Below, piece by piece: positions 26,869 to 36,339 of a DNA stretch of 64,000 bases. Made by a program: the position numbers and the translations under genes. The first letter of the stretch is position 1. Each line of letters begins with the position of its first letter. A model generated the notes under the pieces. The model saw only the letters and a list, made by a program, of their open reading frames with translations, was not told where the DNA came from and did no database searches. Where the stretch lies: assembly GCF_030122805.1 (NCBI RefSeq), contig NZ_CP126080.1, positions 4,739,960-4,803,959 of the forward strand, read 5' to 3'. Source of the stretch: Mesobacillus sp. AQ2. Lineage in GTDB: Bacteria > Bacillota > Bacilli > Bacillales > Cytobacillaceae.

Positions 26869-26895
26869 CCTCATTTATTTATGGTACGGTTCACC
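26869..26895. repeat. rlmH 3' end attachment-site sequence (att1)
   Basis: The last seven codons of rlmH (GEPYHK and stop) plus ATGAGG form this 27-bp sequence, repeated at 24824 (24/27) and, degenerate, at 23192. SCC elements of staphylococci integrate at the same rlmH codons. Confidence 0.75.
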
Positions 26896-27354
26896 CCGAT
26901 TAATCCGAAATGCCCGATAAATCTGTTCCACTAATATCAGCCTCATCAGCTGGTGTGGAAAGGTCATTTTTGAAAAAGATAACTGTTCATCCGCCCTTTT
27001 CAACACTTCATCGCTCAGTCCCAGAGACCCGCCGATAACAAAGGCGATTTTACTTTTCCCATAGGTGGCGAGTTTGTCCAGGCTGTCTGCAAGTTCTTCG
27101 GAGGATTTCAGCTTGCCGTTAATGGCCAGGGCGATGACATAGGTATCCTGGCCAATTTTAGAGAGGATTCGCTCTCCTTCTTTTTGTTTGACCTGGACCA
27201 TTTCGTTATCACTTAATTCCTCCGGTGCTTTTTCATCTGGTACTTCGAAAACTTCTACTTTTGCGTAGCTTCCGAGTCGTTTAAGATATTCTTCTATTCC
27301 CTGTTTGAAGTATTTTTCTTTCAATTTGCCAACCGTCACGATTGAGATATTCAC
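26875..27354 (-). CDS. rlmH: 23S rRNA (pseudouridine1915-N3)-methyltransferase RlmH
   Basis: The 159-residue SPOUT methyltransferase acts on the assembled 70S ribosome at pseudouridine 1915 of helix 69. [16 protein letters not shown] is the usual N terminus. [18 protein letters not shown] holds the SAM-binding knot, and [20 protein letters not shown] with the terminal RGEPYHK completes the fold. The frame reaches a GTG at 27366, but GTG at 27354 follows GTGGGG with good spacing and gives the standard length. The 3' end is the attachment site for the islets to its left. Confidence 0.96.
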   Translation of the reverse strand: MNISIVTVGKLKEKYFKQGIEEYLKRLGSYAKVEVFEVPDEKAPEELSDNEMVQVKQKEGERILSKIGQDTYVIALAINGKLKSSEELADSLDKLATYGKSKIAFVIGGSLGLSDEVLKRADEQLSFSKMTFPHQLMRLILVEQIYRAFRINRGEPYHK

Positions 27355-27400
27355 AGGCATCCCCACTTTACAAACAGATTACAAACAGTTCACAAACAAT

Positions 27401-27686
27401 CTATCCACAATAGTTATCCACATATTCACATCGATATCCACATTTAGTAGGCGATCATTCGTTCGCCACAATATATACAGCAGGTTGTCCACAGTATCCA
27501 CAGACAAACCCTGACTTATCAACAGCCTCTATCTTCGTTAATTGAGGCGCAACTTCAAACTCATCAACTGCCTCATCCAGTGCCAACTCTACATGTTCAG
27601 CGCAGCAATACTTCATTTTTCTCTTCCTTTCAGCTTCTTTTAATAAGATTATCATTTGCTTAAATTCATTATTAAATTTATCCACA
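27401..27686. promoter_or_regulatory. DnaA-box cluster between htrC and rlmH
   Basis: Perfect TTATCCACA boxes lie at 27414-27422 and 27678-27686. One- or two-mismatch boxes lie at 27401 (CTATCCACA), 27434 (ATATCCACA), 27485 (TTGTCCACA) and 27494 (GTATCCACA). All have the same orientation. In B. subtilis a DnaA-box cluster is known near yyxA, one of a few that titrate DnaA outside oriC; this is the equivalent place. Confidence 0.7.
27455..27616 (-). CDS. yyzF: CxxH/CxxC zinc-ribbon small protein (YyzF-like)
   Basis: The 53-residue protein is MKYCCAEHVELALDEAVDEF plus a tail with GFVCGYCGQPAVYIVANE. The CxxH and CxxC pairs should bind one zinc. It belongs to the small CxxH/CxxC family found between htrC and rlmH in Bacillus, of unknown function. 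A longer frame to 27742 exists, but GAAAGGAAGAG positions ATG at 27616 and the upstream residues are not conserved-looking. DnaA boxes overlap the gene. Confidence 0.85.
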   Translation of the reverse strand: MKYCCAEHVELALDEAVDEFEVAPQLTKIEAVDKSGFVCGYCGQPAVYIVANE

Positions 27687-27704
27687 AGGACCATTTTAAC
27701 ACAA

Positions 27705-27734
27705 AAAACAGGAAGCTTTCTGCCTCCTGTTTTT
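27705..27734 (-). terminator. Terminator of htrC
   Basis: AAAACAGGAAGC / GCCTCCTGTTTT hairpin with T run, between htrC and yyzF. Confidence 0.8.
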
Positions 27735-27745
27735 ATTGACAACGA

Positions 27746-28984
27746 CTATAAAGTTTCTCCACCCAGCTTCATTGTTGTTTCTTGCAGCTGGCCATTTCGG
27801 TAGTACTTGACCTGCATATCGTCGCCGACCTTCTTTTTGTTATACAGATGCTTTCGCAAATCGACGACATCACGAATATCTTCGCCGTCCATTTCGACAA
27901 TGACATCATATTCCTTCAGGCCAGCCTTGTCTGCCGGGAAATTCGGCTCAACGCCTCTGATTGCAACACCATAATTCACTTCCTTAGGAAGCTTCAATGT
28001 ATTCTGTTGATGATAGGACGAAATCTCATTAACAGAAGCCAATTCGACGCCCATGAATGGTCTTTTCACTTCACCGGTCTTCTCAAGGTCATCAATGATG
28101 GGAGCTGCGTAATTGATAGGAATCGATAATCCGATTCCTTCTACGGCACTCTGGGCAATTTTCATCGAGTTGATGCCAATGACCTGTCCCTCGATATTGA
28201 TCAAGGCTCCTCCACTATTGCCAGGATTTATGGCTGCATCTGTCTGAAGCACTTCAGCCTGCCAGTCAGGTGTCCCGTCCTGGTTGACGTCGACCGGAAT
28301 GGCCCGCTCCAGGCCTGAGATAATTCCCTGAGTAACGGATCCTGAAAAAGTAAGGCCCAGCGGATTTCCGATGGCGATGACGGGTTCACCAGGCTTCAGC
28401 TTCTCAGAATTCCCAAACTCAGCTACGACCTTTATTTGTTCCGCAGGCACTTCCAACACCGCCAGATCCGTCCAGATATCGCTTCCTAAAAGTTTGGCTG
28501 GGATTTTTGTCCCGTCGCTAAGGCTGACCTCAAGCTCAGAAGCCTCTGCTACTACATGGTGATTCGTGACAATATAGGCTTTGTCTCCTGCCTTTTTATA
28601 AACCACGCCGGACCCTGTTCCGCCTGCTTCCTGGGTTTGTCCCCAGAAGTTTGTGCTTTCCTGGATATTCGTGATGCCTACAACCGCATCTCCGGCCTTG
28701 TCGACAGCATCGGTAATCTGGGAATAAACATCAATCGAAACATTCTTTTTCGCAGTAATATCTTCTTTATCGTCTTCAGACTTCTGTTCATCTGTTACGG
28801 CTGATTGATTATTTAGTTGAATCTTATATGGCAGCACATCCAAGTTCGATAACAGGGGAATCGAGAAAATCACCAATAACGCCCCAATGACTGCGCCTGC
28901 CAGGCTGGCCCAGAAAAAGCCGCCTTTCCTGCCGTTTTGCGGTTTATACCTGCCTTGATAATCCTGATCATCGTAATAACCCAA
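27746..28984 (-). CDS. htrC: HtrA-type membrane serine protease HtrC
   Basis: The 412-residue protein has a cytoplasmic N terminus, one membrane span (residues ~23-46), an acidic linker, a trypsin-like domain with catalytic triad H143 (TNHHVV), D173 (IWTDLAVL) and S257 (INPGNSGGAL), and a C-terminal PDZ domain (~310-405; VEPNFPADKAGLKEYDVIVEM). It degrades misfolded proteins on the outer face of the membrane. It follows walJ after a terminator, the order seen in B. subtilis (yyxA), where it can also be read with the wal operon. Confidence 0.95.
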   Translation of the reverse strand: MGYYDDQDYQGRYKPQNGRKGGFFWASLAGAVIGALLVIFSIPLLSNLDVLPYKIQLNNQSAVTDEQKSEDDKEDITAKKNVSIDVYSQITDAVDKAGDAVVGITNIQESTNFWGQTQEAGGTGSGVVYKKAGDKAYIVTNHHVVAEASELEVSLSDGTKIPAKLLGSDIWTDLAVLEVPAEQIKVVAEFGNSEKLKPGEPVIAIGNPLGLTFSGSVTQGIISGLERAIPVDVNQDGTPDWQAEVLQTDAAINPGNSGGALINIEGQVIGINSMKIAQSAVEGIGLSIPINYAAPIIDDLEKTGEVKRPFMGVELASVNEISSYHQQNTLKLPKEVNYGVAIRGVEPNFPADKAGLKEYDVIVEMDGEDIRDVVDLRKHLYNKKKVGDDMQVKYYRNGQLQETTMKLGGETL

Positions 28985-29090
28985 TGTCCACCAACCCTTT
29001 CATTGACCAATAGATACAATCATTTTTATACAAAATATTATACTACCTGTCATGATAATTTCTAAATCATAAGCCCTTTCAAGAATTGAA

Positions 29091-29127
29091 AAAGGAGTAA
29101 AGACGTTGTTCATGCCTTTACTCCTTT
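29091..29127 (-). terminator. Terminator of the wal operon
   Basis: AAAGGAGTAAAG / CTTTACTCCTTT perfect 12-bp stem after walJ. Confidence 0.85.
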
Positions 29128-29154
29128 ACCTATAAATCTATTTCCATAAACGCT

Positions 29155-29949
29155 TTAAATGGCTGTTAGAGGCGTCGGAGTCTTTGGATCCGTGTCAATC
29201 AAATCGAACTGTTCGCCTACAATGATTCCCTTGCCCTCCAACGTTTGCGCGACTGACATCCTTGCAAGGTCCTTCATATTGTTATCCTTGCTCAAATGGG
29301 CAAGATAAATCCGTTTGGTTTGATCTCCTGCGACTTCGCTCATTGCGACTGCAGCATCCTCATTGGAAACATGGCCATAATCGCTCAGGATCCGGCGCTT
29401 GACGCTCCATGGATACCTTCCCATCCGCAGCATCTGGACATCATGGTTGCTCTCGAACACGTAAGCATCAGCATTCGTGATGATTCCCTTCATCCTGTCA
29501 CTGACATAGCCTGTATCGGTAATCAGCACCAATTTTTTTCCGTCATTATGGAACACATAGAACATCGGCTCTGCTGCGTCGTGTGAAACACCAAAAGATT
29601 CGATGTCCAATCCGCCGAATGATTTGACACTTTCCATGTCAAAAGAAAACTTCTGGTCCAGCGGGACTTCCCCAATCAATCCGTCCATCGCTTTCCACGT
29701 TTTTTCATTCGCATAGATTGGCAGTTTATACTTACGGGCAACGATTCCTATGCCTTTTATATGATCGCTATGTTCATGCGTCACTAATATTCCAGAGAGG
29801 TCTTTCATATCGCGGCCGATTTGCTTGAATAAAGCCTCCATCTGTTTGCCGCTCAATCCGGCATCTACTAAAAAGGATTGGCCCTCCGTCTCCACATAGA
29901 TCGCATTTCCCGTACTCCCGCTGGCGAGAACACTAAAATGCAAACTCAT
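29155..29949 (-). CDS. walJ: MBL-fold exonuclease WalJ (YycJ)
   Basis: The 264-residue metallo-beta-lactamase-fold protein carries [11 protein letters not shown] (HxHxDH), [10 protein letters not shown], and [12 protein letters not shown] for the zinc ligands. YycJ/WalJ is a 5'-3' exonuclease linked to mismatch repair and to coordination of replication with wall metabolism. It begins 7 bp before walI ends upstream and is the last gene of walRKHIJ. Confidence 0.95.
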   Translation of the reverse strand: MSLHFSVLASGSTGNAIYVETEGQSFLVDAGLSGKQMEALFKQIGRDMKDLSGILVTHEHSDHIKGIGIVARKYKLPIYANEKTWKAMDGLIGEVPLDQKFSFDMESVKSFGGLDIESFGVSHDAAEPMFYVFHNDGKKLVLITDTGYVSDRMKGIITNADAYVFESNHDVQMLRMGRYPWSVKRRILSDYGHVSNEDAAVAMSEVAGDQTKRIYLAHLSKDNNMKDLARMSVAQTLEGKGIIVGEQFDLIDTDPKTPTPLTAI

Positions 29950-29955
29950 ATCTCT

Positions 29956-30747
29956 TCACTCCGTTTTATTTTCTCCGTCTGTCAACGGGATGACCCGACC
30001 TTCGAATGCATGTACAAACAGGTTTTCCTTGCCGTTGACTTCAATTCTCCACGTAGGTGTCACCACATGGGAAGCTGTCAGGGATACCAGCGTGGAATAT
30101 CCCAGTTCAAAATCGGTAATTTTGCTTTTGGGCTTAAGCAAACCTTTTTTATAAAGGGTTTCCAGCGCTCTGAGCGGCGGCAGCAATTCCTCTGCATCCG
30201 ACAGTTCATCAATGATTTCCAAATAGGTCTGCTTGTACGAAGTCACTTCAAGATCTTCATTAAAATAGAAAGTCAATTTGGCGTTGCTGTTATAATAAAA
30301 CGTTTTTTGGTCATGCTCCTGATAATACGTAATCGTTCCGGCCTCATCATTTTTGCTCCAGAACTTATACTGCTCTCCGGCAAAAATATTCGCTTTTATA
30401 AAGGCAGACAGTTCAGCAGGCTGGAATTTGCTTGTCAATTTCAACGGCTTTTCGAGCTTGGCTTCAATTGATGTACCATCCCCGAGAGTGATGGACTGTC
30501 CCTTGACCTTCTCCGTTTCCACGGTAGTGAATACCTTTGCCCTTACACTAAGATATTGTTCTTTATTTTTCGCCTCAGGAAGTTCACCATAGCTGATATC
30601 ATCATTCTTCAGTTTTTCCTCAAGCGGCGCTTCCCTCGGGATTTCATACTGTGCTGCATCTCTCGTATTCATGAACTGATATACAAGGTAAATATCGAGG
30701 ACGAGGAACGTCAGAATAAAGATTGTCTTGATCCTACTCCAATCCAT
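29956..30747 (-). CDS. walI: WalI (YycI), regulatory membrane protein of WalK
   Basis: The 263-residue protein has one N-terminal membrane span (residues ~5-25; IKTIFILTFLVLDIYLVYQF) and a YycI extracellular domain rich in beta strands. With WalH it contacts WalK in the membrane and, in B. subtilis, inhibits it. Its ATG overlaps the end of walH by 14 bases. Confidence 0.93.
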   Translation of the reverse strand: MDWSRIKTIFILTFLVLDIYLVYQFMNTRDAAQYEIPREAPLEEKLKNDDISYGELPEAKNKEQYLSVRAKVFTTVETEKVKGQSITLGDGTSIEAKLEKPLKLTSKFQPAELSAFIKANIFAGEQYKFWSKNDEAGTITYYQEHDQKTFYYNSNAKLTFYFNEDLEVTSYKQTYLEIIDELSDAEELLPPLRALETLYKKGLLKPKSKITDFELGYSTLVSLTASHVVTPTWRIEVNGKENLFVHAFEGRVIPLTDGENKTE

Positions 30748-32047
30748 TATTCAATTCCTCCTCCCATATAAGCTGACGCCATTCCTGGTCGTACAGATAG
30801 AACCAGCCTGGCTCAAGCAGAATCACTGAATTCTCCGGCCCCTGCGTCATATAGTAACCCGGCATCATATTCTGCAGCAAAGAAGGTTTAAAATCTTTTT
30901 TTCGCTGAAGATAATCAAGTGCCTGATAACCGGATGGCAGTGTTTTCGTTACGACTTCCGGGTTTAAAGGGAGCTCCAGATGGAATCCAGGGCGTACATA
31001 TCGGCTGATTTCCGATTGCCTCCACTGCTGGTAAATCTCCGACATGCCGATCTGATTGAACACAGGATATCCTTCCTTGCTGTACAGACGGAAAAGGACA
31101 TTCTGGCTAAAATCGTCCTTATACACGTAACGGTACGATTCCGTCCAGCCGCCATGCTCGTTAACAAACTCAATGCTTTTCTGTAAAACATTGTTCGTAC
31201 CGATGACCGAATCCCCACTCCGGACAGGATTCACATAGTTAATCATATTTGTTTGCGTATCCACAATCATTTTGCTGGCATCATCGGTATATTCCTCAAT
31301 GCCATCCACCACGCTTCGCTGTACAAAGCTTGGATCCGTGAAAAGAGCTTCTTTGAACAGGTCTGAATCCAGAGGATTTTGATAATAAGTGTGCATGACC
31401 ATCTCAACTTTTTCAGTTGGTAAATAGATCTTCTTGATATCAGATACCGTATAAAGGAAATACGGAGTCAGCCTTCTGGCAGACTCATAGAATTTGTCAG
31501 TAAAATCATTTATATAGGTCGGACTGACATTGCTGACATAGACTTCCTGGTTTTTTTGCGAATAAAAGTAGACAATTCCTTCCTGCTTTTGCTGTGTCTC
31601 GGAATTGATGATAATGCGGTCGAAATCAAATTTCGGGATATCCTTTTCGTTAATATTCAATACCCTTTTATAGAGTTCGATAGGCACCTCATCTGGAAAA
31701 ATTATTTCGGTGTTGTCCCCCTGGACGATTTTCTCATTAAATTCAGTGACCCGTCCAGGATACTTTTCGACATCAAAATACTTCCACTTTGCAATAACAC
31801 CAATAACCCCATCAATATAAGCATTATCCACAGAACCAAACTGCTTGCCTCCCACATGATAAATAACCTGATGTGGCTTGACTATTTTCTTCAGTTCCTT
31901 CTGAGTGGCTATATTCACTTCTTCTACCGTCCTTTGATTATTGACTAGCTCATAGGCCGGCTGATAAGTCCAGATATTCCATGTTAAAAAACCACTTAAT
32001 GCTACGAGAAATGTTAAAATAACAGTTTTTATATTTTCATATGTCAT
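30734..32047 (-). CDS. walH: WalH (YycH), regulatory membrane protein of WalK
   Basis: The 437-residue protein has a single N-terminal membrane anchor (VILTFLVALSGFLTWNIW) and a large extracellular YycH domain. The frame extends to a TTG at 32053, but ATG at 32047 is better spaced from GAGGATG and overlaps the walK stop by four bases. WalH and WalI form a complex with WalK that tunes its activity. Confidence 0.93.
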   Translation of the reverse strand: MTYENIKTVILTFLVALSGFLTWNIWTYQPAYELVNNQRTVEEVNIATQKELKKIVKPHQVIYHVGGKQFGSVDNAYIDGVIGVIAKWKYFDVEKYPGRVTEFNEKIVQGDNTEIIFPDEVPIELYKRVLNINEKDIPKFDFDRIIINSETQQKQEGIVYFYSQKNQEVYVSNVSPTYINDFTDKFYESARRLTPYFLYTVSDIKKIYLPTEKVEMVMHTYYQNPLDSDLFKEALFTDPSFVQRSVVDGIEEYTDDASKMIVDTQTNMINYVNPVRSGDSVIGTNNVLQKSIEFVNEHGGWTESYRYVYKDDFSQNVLFRLYSKEGYPVFNQIGMSEIYQQWRQSEISRYVRPGFHLELPLNPEVVTKTLPSGYQALDYLQRKKDFKPSLLQNMMPGYYMTQGPENSVILLEPGWFYLYDQEWRQLIWEEELNNGLE

Positions 32048-33873
32048 GACCAATCATCCTCTGCACTCCGGTCATAAGGAAGAGTGAACTGAACGGTTGT
32101 TCCTTTCCCTTCCACACTGTCCGCCCATATCTTTCCTCCGTGGGCATTGACCATTTCCTTGGCAATCGCCAGTCCAAGACCGGTTCCGCCAAGTTTTCGT
32201 GTCCTGGCCTTATCGACTCGGTAGAAACGATCAAAAATCTTATCAAGATTATCCTTAGGAATGCCGACACCTTCATCTGAGATACTTGCGACAATCTGAT
32301 CATCCAGTTCTTTTACCTTGAATGTAATCGTCCCGCCCTCTGGTGAGTATTTCATTGCATTGGAAATGATATTGTCCAGTACCTGGGTGATTTTGTCTTC
32401 GTCTATTTCTACGAAAATGGCTTCACTGGGTAATTCCCTTACAAAGGCTACATTTTGTTCCTTTGTCATTTCAAACCGATCAATGATTCGGTTAAAGAAC
32501 ACCGGAAAGTCCACCCACTCTTTTGAAAGACGGTAATCCACACTGTCCAGCTTGGAAAGCTGCAGCAAATCGTTAACCAGACGGATCATCCGCTCTGTTT
32601 CTCCTCTGGTGGTCTCCAGGAAGTTCGGGGCAATCTCCTCATCACGCCATGCACCATCAGCCAATGCCTCCAAATAACTGCGCATAGTTGTCAGCGGAGT
32701 CCGCAATTCATGGGATACATTCGCAACGAATTCCCGTCTTTCCATATCGATTTTTTCTTGTTCAGTAACATCATAAAGAACCGCAATCAATCCATTTACA
32801 AAGCCGCTTTCCTTCTGGATAACCGAAAAATTCGCACGAAGGATAAATGGTTTACGTTTCGTACTGTAATCAAGGATGATAGAGTCTTTTTCCTGAAGCA
32901 AATCTTCAAAGCTATAATTTTCATCCAATCCAAGTACGGAAACCAAAGGCTGTGAAAGCACTGTTTCACGTGAAACACCCAGCATTTGCTCAGCAGGATC
33001 ATTGATCAGGATGATCCGCCCTTTGCGGTCCGTTGAAATGACGCCATCCGTCATATAGGAAATAACGGAGCTGAGCTTTCTTTTCTCGCCTTCCGTAGTG
33101 GCCTGAGCCTCCTGCAGCTTCTTCGTCAGATTGTTAAAAGTAATCGCGAGTTGACCAATTTCATCGTAGCCATAAACTTTAACCTTCCTGGAAAAATTAC
33201 CGCGTGTCATCGCCAGTGCCTGCTTGCGCATATCGGATATCGGCCTGGTGATTGTTTGTGCCAGTAAGATTCCCAGAATAGCTGTGAAAATCAGAGCAAT
33301 CGCCGTTCCGGTAGCAAGGATTTTATTGATATCATTCATCTGTTTAAAAATATTATCAATCCTCGCCACAAGGTAGACCGCACCAATTGCTTCACTGTTA
33401 TGCATGATAGGTGTGGATAGTACCCAAACTCTCTTATTCGATTTTGGGTCCCACTGGATGACATCTTCATCTTCTTCAAAGATGATCGAACGCTTAATCT
33501 TGACATCAGGTGTTCTTTGGCCAACCAGCCCCTGATTGCTAGTGCTTGATGTTCCAAGTATTTTGAAACTGCTGCCGTCAATTACCCGGATTTCAGAAAT
33601 ATCATTGGTCTTATTATAATCACTTAATATTTGCCTAATTGCTTCCTCTTTCGTGGGATCTTCCTTCCCGCGTTCCTTGACCATTTCCTCCTGGAGATCA
33701 TAGACCAGCAGGTCCACTCGGGATTTTACAGATTCCTGGTAATTGGTCATTAAGGTCGTCTCGAGCTTGCGGACAAAATAAACTCCGATGATCTGCATCG
33801 CCACGAGAATAAGCAGGACATATATAAGCACAAATTTAAGGTGTATGGAGCGAAAAAAACCGACTTTTTTCAT
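32044..33873 (-). CDS. walK: Essential sensor histidine kinase WalK (YycG)
   Basis: The 609-residue kinase has TM1 (~13-33), an extracellular Cache/PAS-like domain (~35-180), TM2 (~185-205), HAMP (~207-258), a cytoplasmic PAS (~265-370), HisKA with H388 (ANVSHELRTPL) and a HATPase domain (NAMKYSPEGG, DEGVGIP, GGTGLGLAI). It phosphorylates WalR to set expression of peptidoglycan hydrolases. A perfect 16-bp parS site lies in codons encoding GVSRETV (32962-32977). It is 8 bp downstream of walR. Confidence 0.97.
   Translation of the reverse strand: MKKVGFFRSIHLKFVLIYVLLILVAMQIIGVYFVRKLETTLMTNYQESVKSRVDLLVYDLQEEMVKERGKEDPTKEEAIRQILSDYNKTNDISEIRVIDGSSFKILGTSSTSNQGLVGQRTPDVKIKRSIIFEEDEDVIQWDPKSNKRVWVLSTPIMHNSEAIGAVYLVARIDNIFKQMNDINKILATGTAIALIFTAILGILLAQTITRPISDMRKQALAMTRGNFSRKVKVYGYDEIGQLAITFNNLTKKLQEAQATTEGEKRKLSSVISYMTDGVISTDRKGRIILINDPAEQMLGVSRETVLSQPLVSVLGLDENYSFEDLLQEKDSIILDYSTKRKPFILRANFSVIQKESGFVNGLIAVLYDVTEQEKIDMERREFVANVSHELRTPLTTMRSYLEALADGAWRDEEIAPNFLETTRGETERMIRLVNDLLQLSKLDSVDYRLSKEWVDFPVFFNRIIDRFEMTKEQNVAFVRELPSEAIFVEIDEDKITQVLDNIISNAMKYSPEGGTITFKVKELDDQIVASISDEGVGIPKDNLDKIFDRFYRVDKARTRKLGGTGLGLAIAKEMVNAHGGKIWADSVEGKGTTVQFTLPYDRSAEDDWS
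32962..32977. promoter_or_regulatory. Perfect parS site inside walK
   Basis: TGTTTCACGTGAAACA is the exact 16-bp consensus bound by Spo0J/ParB. It lies in the coding region for GVSRETV of WalK, about 31 kb from oriC. Confidence 0.92.
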
Positions 33874-33881
33874 CCCTGTTC

Positions 33882-34592
33882 TTACTCCTGCTCAGAGTTT
33901 CTTAAATAGTAGCCTACTCCTCGTCTTGTCACGATCCACGTTGGATGACTAGGATTATCTTCGATTTTTTCACGAAGACGTCTTACAGTAACGTCAACGG
34001 TACGAACGTCGCCATAATAATCATAACCCCAAACCGTTTGAAGAAGATGCTCCCTCGTCATGACTTGTCCAATATGCTTGGCAAGATAATGGAGCAGTTC
34101 GAATTCACGATGCGTCAATTCAATTGTTTCTCCTCGTTTGGAAACAACGTAAGCATCAGGATGGATCGTCAAAGAACCGACACTAATTTCATTTGATTCC
34201 TCTTGCTCATCCTCTTTGACTGCATTCGCCTGGTGGCGGCGAAGATTCGCTTTTACCCTTGCAATCAATTCTCTCGTGCTGAACGGCTTCGTGACATAAT
34301 CATCCGCTCCAAGCTCAAGGCCGAGAACCTTATCGATCTCTGAATCCTTGGCCGTCAACATGATAATTGGCATCTCATACTTCTTGCGGACTTCGCGGCA
34401 GACTTCCATGCCATCGCGCAAAGGCAGCATGATATCAAGCAGGATCAAATCAGGCTGTACTTCCTCGACCATTTCAACTGCCTGATTTCCATCATATGCA
34501 CAGTAAACATCGTAACCTTCCTTTTTTAAATTGAACTGCAGGATATCTGCAATTGGTTTCTCATCATCTACAACCAGAATTTTCTTCTCCAT
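33882..34592 (-). CDS. walR: Essential response regulator WalR (YycF)
   Basis: The 236-residue OmpR-family regulator has a receiver domain with phospho-acceptor D53 (LILLDIMLP) and K in MLTAKDSE, and a winged-helix DNA-binding domain ([37 protein letters not shown]). It binds TGTWAH-N5-TGTWAH sites to control autolysins and wall genes. First gene of walRKHIJ; upstream 34593-34800 must contain the promoter but I could not pick one with confidence. Confidence 0.97.
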   Translation of the reverse strand: MEKKILVVDDEKPIADILQFNLKKEGYDVYCAYDGNQAVEMVEEVQPDLILLDIMLPLRDGMEVCREVRKKYEMPIIMLTAKDSEIDKVLGLELGADDYVTKPFSTRELIARVKANLRRHQANAVKEDEQEESNEISVGSLTIHPDAYVVSKRGETIELTHREFELLHYLAKHIGQVMTREHLLQTVWGYDYYGDVRTVDVTVRRLREKIEDNPSHPTWIVTRRGVGYYLRNSEQE

Positions 34593-34806
34593 ACCAATTC
34601 TCCTTTTAAAAACATATTATCATTCGTATATGAAAAATCTTCTCTTTTTTAAAAATGCTATCTTATCTATTTTACTGTAAAACAGAGAAAAACTGAATTT
34701 TTCTGTTATACAACTTCTATTCTTCTCTTCCCAATTGTACCAATCCTGCCCATAACATTAAAATAACTGGCTTATATCCGTACTATACCAAAGAGGGACC
34801 TGTAAT

Positions 34807-34840
34807 AAAAAAAGTCTCTAGTTTGGCTAGAGACTTTTTT
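34807..34840 (-). terminator. Terminator of the M23 peptidase gene
   Basis: AAGTCTCTAG / CTAGAGACTT stem with A/T flanks. Confidence 0.85.
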
Positions 34841-34851
34841 ATGTTTCAATT

Positions 34852-36339
34852 TTATCTGCTTAATTTAGACAACGGGTCAATAATCCTGCCGTTTTGATAA
34901 ACTTCAAAATGAAGATGGATACCAGTGGAGTTTCCGGTTCTTCCCATAACACCGATTTGTGAACCGCGAGCAACTGTCTGACCTACGTTTACAGAGATGG
35001 ATGCAAGGTGAGCATACATAGTACGGTAGCCGTTATTGTGATCGACAATGATTTTATTGCCATATCCATCGCCCTTGTTACCAGCATATACTACGGTTCC
35101 GTTATCCGCTGCCTTGATTGTGTAATTACTCGGCCTAGCGATATCGATACCTTTGTGCATCCTGCTCCAGCGGTAACCCTGACGGCTTGAGATGTAACCG
35201 CCATTCGTGGGCCATGCAAATGTACCGTCTCCACGGGAAGGCATAACCTTGGTTCCTTTGACGATAACTTCCTTCACAGGCTCCTCAAGTACAGATTCTT
35301 TGATGACTTCCTTCTTGATTACCCTGCCATTTTGTTCAGTCAGTGAGTAGGTGATGCCCTTCATACCAACTTTGCCTTCCTGCTTCTTCTTAGTATCACC
35401 CTTAGGCATTGCAGGATCTTCAATGACTTCTTTTTCGAAAGCCACTTCTTCCTTAGCATATACTTGACGGTCGACAACCACTTCAACGAAAGGCTTTAAA
35501 ACAGTTACATTCAGCTCTTGACCAGGCTTAAGGACGGAATTTTCATCCAACCCTTTATTTAATGAAAGCAACTGGGCAAGCTCCAGATTGTGGTCACTTG
35601 CAATGCTTCCCAATACATCTCCTTCTTTAACCCGATACTTCTGTTCTTCAAGAGTACCTTTTTTAAGTAGCTCTACAGCTTCCTTAACAGAAAGTATCTT
35701 CTCAGGAGCAACTTTTTCTTTTGATTGTGAAACTTCCTGGGTAAAACTAGCGTCTAATAAACGAGTTTCATTTTCTTTTACTTCGGGTAATGGTAGATTA
35801 GGAGAATTTTTTTTACTCTCCACTTCAGCCAACTCTTCTTTGGTAATGTATTCAAGCATTAAGGTTTTGAGTACTTCATCAGCTGCTTCCTGGTCTTTTA
35901 GATAAGCAACAGGTTTGTCACCAATCACTAAAGCTGAAGCATCTGCCTGGACATTAATCTGGCTCTTAAGTTCAGCCAATACTTCACTTGTATTGGAGTC
36001 TTTTGCAGAACTGAACACTTGCTCAGGAATATAAGATACATCTACCCCTAGATCGACATCCAGGTCCGCATAATCCTTCTTGGCAGCTGCTAACTCAGCT
36101 TCAACCAGTTTCTCCACTTGCGTTTTGTCTGCTACAGTTCCTGCAAATTTATCATTTACATATACGTAAAATACGGTCGTTGTTGTTAATTTAGATTCTG
36201 CCGCATGTGCCGCATTTCCCGCACCAAAAGACAATGCAGCTACAGTAACCGCAGCCATGATTGACTTTTTTATTGCTGGCTTCATCTCTTTAGATGTTTT
36301 GCCGGCAAGATTGGACAGCCTATGTTTTAAATTATTCAT
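34852..36339 (-). CDS. Secreted LysM-G5-M23 peptidoglycan endopeptidase
   Basis: The 495-residue protein has a signal peptide (~25-50; IMAAVTVAALSFGAGNAAHA), an N-terminal helical region, LysM (YRVKEGDVLGSIASDHNLEL, ~235-278), a G5 domain (~280-355) and a C-terminal M23 domain with HKGIDIA, MYAHL and HLHFEV zinc and catalytic residues. It would cleave peptidoglycan cross-bridges. The frame runs to 36366, but GGAGGATCAGG positions ATG at 36339. It precedes walR and has a perfect WalR box about 330 bases upstream, so it is a likely WalR-controlled hydrolase. Confidence 0.9.
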   Translation of the reverse strand: MNNLKHRLSNLAGKTSKEMKPAIKKSIMAAVTVAALSFGAGNAAHAAESKLTTTTVFYVYVNDKFAGTVADKTQVEKLVEAELAAAKKDYADLDVDLGVDVSYIPEQVFSSAKDSNTSEVLAELKSQINVQADASALVIGDKPVAYLKDQEAADEVLKTLMLEYITKEELAEVESKKNSPNLPLPEVKENETRLLDASFTQEVSQSKEKVAPEKILSVKEAVELLKKGTLEEQKYRVKEGDVLGSIASDHNLELAQLLSLNKGLDENSVLKPGQELNVTVLKPFVEVVVDRQVYAKEEVAFEKEVIEDPAMPKGDTKKKQEGKVGMKGITYSLTEQNGRVIKKEVIKESVLEEPVKEVIVKGTKVMPSRGDGTFAWPTNGGYISSRQGYRWSRMHKGIDIARPSNYTIKAADNGTVVYAGNKGDGYGNKIIVDHNNGYRTMYAHLASISVNVGQTVARGSQIGVMGRTGNSTGIHLHFEVYQNGRIIDPLSKLSR

